Source: Cercis canadensis
Lineage: Eukaryota > Streptophyta > Magnoliopsida > Fabales > Fabaceae
Direction of reading: 5' to 3'
Assembly: GCA_003255065.1 (NCBI GenBank)
Contig: QAOA01008187.1
Span: 273,029 to 337,028, forward strand
DNA length: 64,000 bases
Made by a program: the position numbers and the translations under genes. Numbering within the stretch: the stretch's first letter is position 1; every line of letters begins with the position of its first letter. Of this stretch, positions 57,691 to 64,000 are shown piece by piece. The notes beneath the pieces are model-generated. The model was not told the DNA's origin. It saw only the letters and a program-made list of their open reading frames with translations, and did no database searches.

Positions 57691-59509
57691 TAGCCTTTGC
57701 ACGTCTAGGACAAACTAGAATTAAAACTAGGAAACAAAGAAAACAGCTAAGGGATCATTTCCAAACAACAACTTTCAAGAATGCAAAAGTTAAGTGAGCA
57801 AGAAGAAAAATCAAGAACTTAAAGAATCAAGACACTCATGAGTTTATTTCTTGCACTTTCAACTAACAAGCATGATGATTTCAATAGAATTGAATAGACT
57901 AAGAATGATAGAGCCTCACAAGATACACTCTCAATCCCTCAAGTGTTTAAGGGGGTAAGTGTTTCACTCAAATCAACTCATGACAATTTGTACTACCATA
58001 GACTTGCTTATTTTCTAATCTTCACTACTTCAAACACAAGCACGCACAAATCAAAATGACTTTATTTAAGGATGTAATGAGGCCAATGAGAGGGAAGAAA
58101 TGAAACAAATAATATAGATATGACAAATTAAAACCAAAGAGAGCATGTGAACATTGGGAATAATGAGTCAAAACAAACTCTAAGCATAAAAAAAATCATC
58201 CAAAAGCTCTATGCAATTTTTCTTCACACATTCATTCCTCTTTGGAAGGCAAACCCAATACTTTTATTCTCTTTTTGCATTTGTTTTCCTTTTTTTTTAA
58301 ATAATTATTTCTTTCTTTTCTTTTTTGTCTTTTTAATTCACTTTGTCTTTTCAAATTGCACAAATCTCCCTCCCCCCCCCCCCTCCACTTGGAACTTTGT
58401 CCGTCTCAGACAAATAAGAACTCATCAAATGATCAACCAAAGCTTTCATATTTCCTAAGGTTGGTAAAAACATGATTTTACACTAAGGGCTTGCAATAAG
58501 CTAAATGAAAGAATGAGAACAATTAGACTCAATGGAAAAATCAAGGGAAAAGATGTTAGGTAGGCTAGTTAGCTAAAAGAAAGAAAAGATGACATTCATC
58601 ACATTCATGCATGCATATGACAATGTAGTCTAAAAAAGAAGCAAAACAAGTTCTAGAGTGTCAAACATCATGAGTGCAATGCATACAAGAAAGAAAATAG
58701 AGAATGACAATAGACTCAAAAACTCACTAGGTATGCACTATTAAGCTTAATCCATCACATCAATTTCTATCACCAAATTAGCTAACTAAGATATGCAAGA
58801 AATTCATTCAATTATGCTAGAAATCTCAAACTTGCAATTGCTTCAAGCTCACCACCTCTACAATTCTCAAAGTGCTATGAAAAATGCAAGAAGAAAACTA
58901 GAAAAAAAAAAAANTATTAAACTTAATCCATCACATCAATTTCTATCACCAAATTAGCTAACTAAGATATGCAAGAAATTCATTCAATTATGCTAGAAAT
59001 CTCAAACTTGCAATTGCTTCAAGCTCACCACCTCTACAATTCTCAAAGTGCTATGAAAAATGCAAGAAGAAAACTAGAAAAAAAAAAAAAGCACAGAATG
59101 AGAATAAAATAGCAAAGCTAAATTGAAAACAGCTAGGAAAACAACTAGGACAAGGTGGGACAGCGAATAGAAAGTGAAAAAAGAACCATAATTTTGAACA
59201 GAAACTTGTAGAAGCTTGAACACAATTTGGAACAATCAGAACAATATTAAAAACAGAAAACAAAGAAAGAAACAAGAACAGAAAACAGAAAACAAAAACA
59301 GAAAACAACAACAAAAACAAAAAATAGAAAACAAAATTAAAAATAGAAACAAAAAACATAATTAAAAACAGACACAAAACAGAATGTAAACATTTCCCAC
59401 ACTTAAACTTTTGTACTGTCCCCAACGCAAAATACATAATAAACAGTAAATGTAGGACAATAAAAATAAAAGAGAAGGAGAAAGAAAATAACCTGTGGGT
59501 TTAGGTCTC
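57691..59509 (-). other. 3' internal non-coding region of the D3 element
   Basis: Between the integrase end and the polypurine tract. Rich in A with a 13-base C run (58370-58383) and T runs. It is homologous to 61454-62312 beside D4, for example 'aagaatgatagagcctcacaagata'. The block at 58739-58913 is repeated at 58915-59088 around an N. Apparent long frames here (such as 59051-59437) are products of A/T-rich low-complexity sequence. Confidence 0.7.
58739..59088. repeat. Direct duplication around an N (likely assembly artefact)
   Basis: About 174 bp starting 'tattaarcttaatccatc' and ending in a poly-A run occurs twice, nearly identical, separated only by the N at 58914. This fits two overlapping contig ends joined without merging. 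Confidence 0.85.
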
Positions 59510-60030
59510 ATAGATGACAACATACAAGTGCACCTCCTTCACCAATTGCTCTTGAAAACTCTCATAGAAAGGTTTCAGCTGATGTCCATTCACTGGAAAG
59601 GTTTTGTTGGTTGCCTCACTCTTGATCTCAACTACACCATAAGGAAAAACATGAACAACCTTGGTTTTCTCTTTATAGATCCGGGAGTTCTCATAAGTCT
59701 CAAACCGAATTTCTTCAAATTCTTGAAGTTGGAGCTTCCTTTAGGATTCGACTTGAGCTAAGTCAAGATTGCACTGCTTCACTGCCCAATATGTCCTATG
59801 CTCTATCTCCATTAGAAGGTGACATGTCTTACCAAAGATGAGCTTATAAAGTGACATACCTATAGGAGTCTTATAGGCGGTCAGATAAGCCCACAATGCA
59901 TCGTCTAGACGAATGCTCCAGTATTTTCTGTTGGGTTGGATGGTTTTCTCTAGAATATGTTTGATCTCCCTATTTGATACATCGGCTTGCCCATTGGTTT
60001 GTGGATGATAGGAAGTTGACACCTTATGCA
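59510..60030 (-). pseudogene. Integrase C-terminal remnant of an Athila/Tat element
   Basis: On the minus strand '[20 protein letters not shown]' carries the catalytic Glu region of the integrase core. It is followed by '[19 protein letters not shown]', '[20 protein letters not shown]', a TAA at 59741, then 'LQEFEEIRFETYENSRIYKE' and 'VFPYGVVEIKSEATN'. About 50 residues between the last two blocks are missing. The N-terminal part is cut off at 60030 by the insertion of D4. Its frame leads into the 3' region of the D3 element. Confidence 0.87.
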
Positions 60031-61439
60031 TGATGAGCTGCTGAGGCTCCTCAAATTAGTAAAATTTATAGTCGGTTTACCAAAGCTACTTGTAGCATAA
60101 GGCAACACCAAGTCGAATCAAAGGATTAATCTAGTTAGGGAATCCAATTAGGAAGTTAATTAAATAGGGGAGTTTTGTTTGTATAAGTGATTAACAAAAA
60201 TTAATTAAAAGTGGTAAACCTTAAGGAAAACAACCAATCCAAGTCTAACTAATTCTGATTTTAATCCATTCTTGATTTCAAAGAATCCATTCAATTATTA
60301 ACCTAGTTTTTGGCCTTAGAACACATCAAGAAGCCTCTCAGTGCTCTATGGATGTTCACTGGTTAAGCAACCAGAATTTGGATCAACTAAGACTAAATGA
60401 ATTAAGCACTCATTCAAATCTAGTTTAACCTAAGTCTAGAATCCAGCCAAGGGTAAACAATCTGTCCAAAAGCTTAGAAACATCATTTAATCCATACAAT
60501 CCTTTTCAATTACATGCAATTAAACAATTAACACATGAATATTCAAATCCAAAATTAAGCAATTCAAACAGAATATTTCAGAGGATTGAAAGAACTTGAC
60601 TAACAACTAAATGAATAACAATCAAAGCATAATCTCAGAATTAATAATTAGAATAGCTAAAACTTGGATTGATTTGAGTATTCAGCTCTCCATGAACAAG
60701 AGGAACAAAGTTTACAAAATATCTAGAGAAAAAACTTAAAGACTAAGAAAACAAGAAAAGCTGTCTACAAAATATCCTAATCTAATTTTGGCTGCCTTTC
60801 TCTACCAAAAATACATGCACACCTAAACTGCCCTTAGGTGACACTTATTCCCATGGGCCTTAGCTTTCATTGGGCTTTGGTTTGGGCTCAATTGGACTTG
60901 TAATGAAGAAGTTAGGCCCATTTAAGTGCCAACAGGTCTCTGGAACCATCAGCCAACTTCTACAGGAAATAAGACTATCTAAACTATACAATTTGGTGAA
61001 CCAGTCTTCATAACAATTGATTCTCTGTGTCTTAGCTTTCCAATGGAACCATTTTCAAGTGCATACAACATTTACAAGTCAAGTTATGGTCCAAACACTG
61101 CATGTGGGTCAGGATCCAGCGACAGCATCTCTGCTCTAACTTCCAGGCTATATATGACATTCTGGACATCTGAATTAGCTTTGGAGCCCTGAATGAAAGT
61201 TGTAGATAATTCTCTCAGCTTTCCTACAAGGTAAGACTCGAAATTTTTAGACATACAGAACTAAAGATATGTATGAAACACAGAGACATCATAAAATGCC
61301 CAGTATTGCTGAAAAATGCAATTATGCCCAATTGGATCCAAACTCATGAAATGAGGCCCAAGCCCAATCAAATAAGCCCAAAAGAGGTTTAAGAAGCTAG
61401 AAATGGGGGAAAATTATTGCATATAAAGTGTGATTATCA
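60031..61439 (-). repeat. LTR D4 (3' LTR of a further family D element)
   Basis: 1409 bp, TGATGAGCTGCTG to TGATTATCA. The left flank ATGCA lies within the integrase remnant and is its target site. The right flank is a polypurine tract plus internal DNA, so this is the 3' LTR of a minus-strand element that extends out of the window. Confidence 0.85.
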
Positions 61440-61453
61440 AATTCCCTCACACT
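61440..61453 (-). other. Polypurine tract beside LTR D4
   Basis: AGTGTGAGGGAATT on the minus strand, directly before TGATAATCAC. Confidence 0.85.
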
Positions 61454-62312
61454 TAGCTTTTGCACGTCTCGGGCAAAGTAGAATTTCAAAACAAGGAAAG
61501 AAAGAACAAGGAAACAAAAACAAATTTAAAAACTAAAGAATCACCTCCCAATGATATTTAAGATATGCAGAAGTTCATACCACAAGTAAGATGAGCAATT
61601 AAATTCAACAGAGTCAAAATATTTGTGAGATAAAATTGCTTCACAACTCAAACCAACAAACAAGGTAACTTCAATTGGAAAACATAAGTCAAGAATGATA
61701 GATCCTCACAAGATATACTCTTAATCCCTCAAGTGTTTAGAAAGTAGGTACTTCACTCAATTAAACTCATGAAGAAATGCACTACCATAAGCTTCTTATC
61801 TTCTACTTCTCCACTACATAAACAAATGCTAACACAAATCAAGAGGACTTTATTTAATGTTGTAATAAGGCCAAGGTAAAGGGTAGGAATAATATGGATA
61901 TGACAAACTAAGTACCCTAAGAGAATAAAAGAGCATTGGGGAGGAATTCAATTAACAAGCATGAAACTTTTTCCAATTTTCAAACATATAAAACATACTC
62001 TATTTTCTTTTTACATATTCTTTCTTTTTCCTTTTCCTTTCCTTTTTCACAATTTTGAATTTTTTTTTTTAATGAACCAATTGGCTGTTTTTTTTTTTTT
62101 CTTTTCTTTCTTTCTTTCACATCTCACTTTGGACATTGCACAATAATTTTCACTACCTCTACACTTACATTATTAATTACCCACAAGCACAAGAGCTCCT
62201 CCAAGATAATGAACCAATGCTCTCCTATTCCCTAAGGTAAGGTAACAACATGATTTTTCACATAAGCATATAATGAGCTAAGACCAAAGATAGGCAAATA
62301 GGCTCAAGGGGG
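61454..62312 (-). other. 3' internal non-coding region of the D4 element
   Basis: Homologous to the region next to D3 but diverged. A/T-rich with CTTT-type runs near 62020-62120. It is broken at 62313 by LTR D5. No gene. Confidence 0.7.
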
Positions 62313-62850
62313 TGATGAACACACTTTTTATATAGTAGTTAACCCTCATATTTAGCTTCTTAAACATCTTTTGGGCCTATTTGATTGGGCTTGGGCCTCA
62401 TTTCATGACTTTGGATCCATTTGTGCCTAATTACAATTTTCAGCAATATTGAGCATTTTATGTTGTCTCTGTGTTTCATGCATATCTTTAGTTTTGAATG
62501 TCTAAAAATTTCAAGTCATACCTTGTAGGAAAGCTGANCAAGATAATGAACCAATGCTCTCCTATTCCCTAAGGTAAGGTAACAACATGATTTTTCACAT
62601 AGGCATATGATGAGCTAAGACCAAAGATAGGCAAATAGGCTCAAGGGGGTGATGAACATATTTAGCTTCTTAAACATCTTTTGGGCCTATTTGATTGGGC
62701 TTGGGCCTCATTTCATGACTTTGGATCCATTTGTGCCTAATTACAATTTTCAGCAATATTGAGCATTTTATGTTGTCTCTGTGTTTCATGCATATCTTTA
62801 GTTTTGAATGTCTAAAAATTTCAAGTCATACCTTGTAGGAAAGCTGAGAG
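62200..62850. repeat. Duplication around an N at the start of LTR D5
   Basis: Sequence from 'caagataatgaaccaatgc' (62201) to 'aggaaagctga' (62537) is repeated from 62539. The second copy lacks 27 bp just after 'gatgaaca' and differs at a few bases. Two alleles or overlapping contigs joined at the N explain this best. Confidence 0.8.
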
Positions 62851-64000
62851 AATTATCTATAACTTTCATTCAGGGCTCCAAAGCCAATTTGGAAGTCTAG
62901 AAGGTCATATGTAGCCTGGAAACCAGAGAAGAGATGCTGTCGCAGGATCCTGACCCGCATGCAGTGTTTGGACAATAACTTGAGATTTAGGTGTCATAAG
63001 GACTTGAAACTAATCCCATTGGAAATCTAACACACAGAGCTTCAATTGTTATGAAGACTAGTTCACCAGATTGTATAGTTTAGATAGTCTTATTTCCTGT
63101 CGAAGTTGGCTGATGGTTCCAGAAACCTGTTGGCACTTAAATGGGCCTAACTTCTTCATCACAAGTCTAATTGAGCCCAAACCAAAGCCCAATGAAAGCT
63201 AAGGCCCATGGAAATAAGTGTGACCTAAGGGAAATTTAGGTGTGCATGTATTTTTGGAGGTCTATATGTTCAGAAAGAGGCAGCCGAAATTGATATCAAT
63301 ACTTAGGATATTTTTAGACAGCTTTTCAAGTTTTCTTAGTCTTTAAGTTTTCTCTCTAGATATTTTGTAAGAACTTGGCTTATCTTATTCATGGAGGGAT
63401 AAATACTCAAATCAATCCAAGTTTTGGCTATTCTGATTATTAATTCTGAGATTATGCTTTGTTGTTATTCATTTAGTTGTTAATCAAAGTTCTTTCAATC
63501 CTCTGAAATATTCTGTTTGAATTGCTTAAATTCGGATTTGGATTATTCATGTGTTGATTGCTTAATTGCATATGATAAAAGATGATTGTATGATTAATTA
63601 ATGGTTCTAAGCTTTTGGATGGATTAATTATCCTTGGTTGGATTCTGGACTTAGGTTAAACTGGACTTGAATGTTTGCTTAATTCATTTAGTCTCCTATT
63701 GATCCGAATTCTGGTTGCTTAACCAGTGGATATCCATAGAGGACTGAAAGGCTTCTTGATGTGTTTTAAGACCAAGAACTAGGTTAATAATTGAATAGAT
63801 TCTCTGAAATCAAGGATGGATTAAAATCAGAATCAATTGGACTTGGATTGGTTGTTTTCCCTAAAGTTTACCACTTATAATTAATTTCTGTTAATCACTA
63901 AAACAAACAAAACCCCCTGTTTATATGTTCTTAAATCCGATTCACTAAATAGAATAATCTTTTGGTTTGACTTAGGGTTGCCTTATGCTACAAGTAGCTT
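62313..64000 (+). repeat. LTR D5, plus orientation, cut by the window edge
   Basis: Starts TGATGAACACACTTTTTATA and runs to the last base; comparison with D6 suggests about 50 bp remain outside. It is inserted into the D4 element. An N at 62538 is followed by a repeat of the sequence from about 62200, so the LTR start appears twice (62313 and about 62650). Confidence 0.85.

Noticed and set aside
59051..59437. 128-codon minus-strand frame rich in Phe and Leu
   Set aside because: It comes from a low-complexity A-rich strand in non-coding internal DNA and includes a duplicated block next to an N.

Overview
This window is plant nuclear heterochromatin, almost certainly from a eudicot. The evidence is nested Ty3/gypsy LTR retrotransposons of chromovirus and Athila/Tat types, a plant L1-type LINE, two CACTA transposons, degenerate CCCTAAA-like repeats, and captured pieces of plant SLD5, myosin XI and HAL3 genes. 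The species cannot be named from sequence alone. I see no intact host gene, tRNA or rRNA gene. Every long reading frame belongs to a transposon or to host exons captured by one.

Layout, left part (1-16.1 kb). An LTR tail (1-157) precedes a very diverged gypsy element (644-3900) whose end holds a cluster of ACACGG/CCGTGT palindromes. A degraded LINE (about 4.6-14.0 kb) is split inside its zinc-binding region by gypsy element A (6853-13700, minus strand). A has 675-bp LTRs, a TAGTT target duplication, an initiator-Met tRNA primer site and a gag-pol frame broken by one TGA. A candidate LTR (14106-15425) and a 30-bp TTAGC minisatellite follow.

Middle (16.1-39 kb). An AT-rich repeat holds CACTA-1 (18550-22266), a gene-capturing element with exon pieces of at least three unrelated host genes. 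CACTA-2 (23120 to about 28030) carries a decayed Transposase_24-type gene and a telomere-like array, and is split by a solo LTR. An Athila/Tat element in plus orientation (LTR 28031-29517, then gag, protease, RT and RNase H to about 36.3 kb) is split by two solo LTRs, one at its gag start codon and one inside RNase H. A partial LTR and another solo LTR follow.

Right part (39-64 kb). Element B (39342-46200, minus), a sister of A, is inserted in opposite orientation into an older relative, C (39174-39341 plus 46201-48176), so the two form a long imperfect inverted repeat. Beyond lie a long LTR-like repeat (about 49.85-54.54 kb) holding a foldback element and a solo LTR, then an LTR at 56259-57676 bordered by a primer site on one side and a polypurine tract on the other, an integrase remnant, and two further members of the same LTR family. 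Single N characters sit at 55204, 58914 and 62538; the last two are each beside a local duplication that looks like an unmerged assembly overlap.

Nesting fixes several relative ages: C is older than B, the LINE is older than A, and the Athila/Tat element is older than the solo LTRs inside it. At least five insertions are solo LTRs with matching 5-bp duplications, so LTR-LTR recombination has been frequent here.
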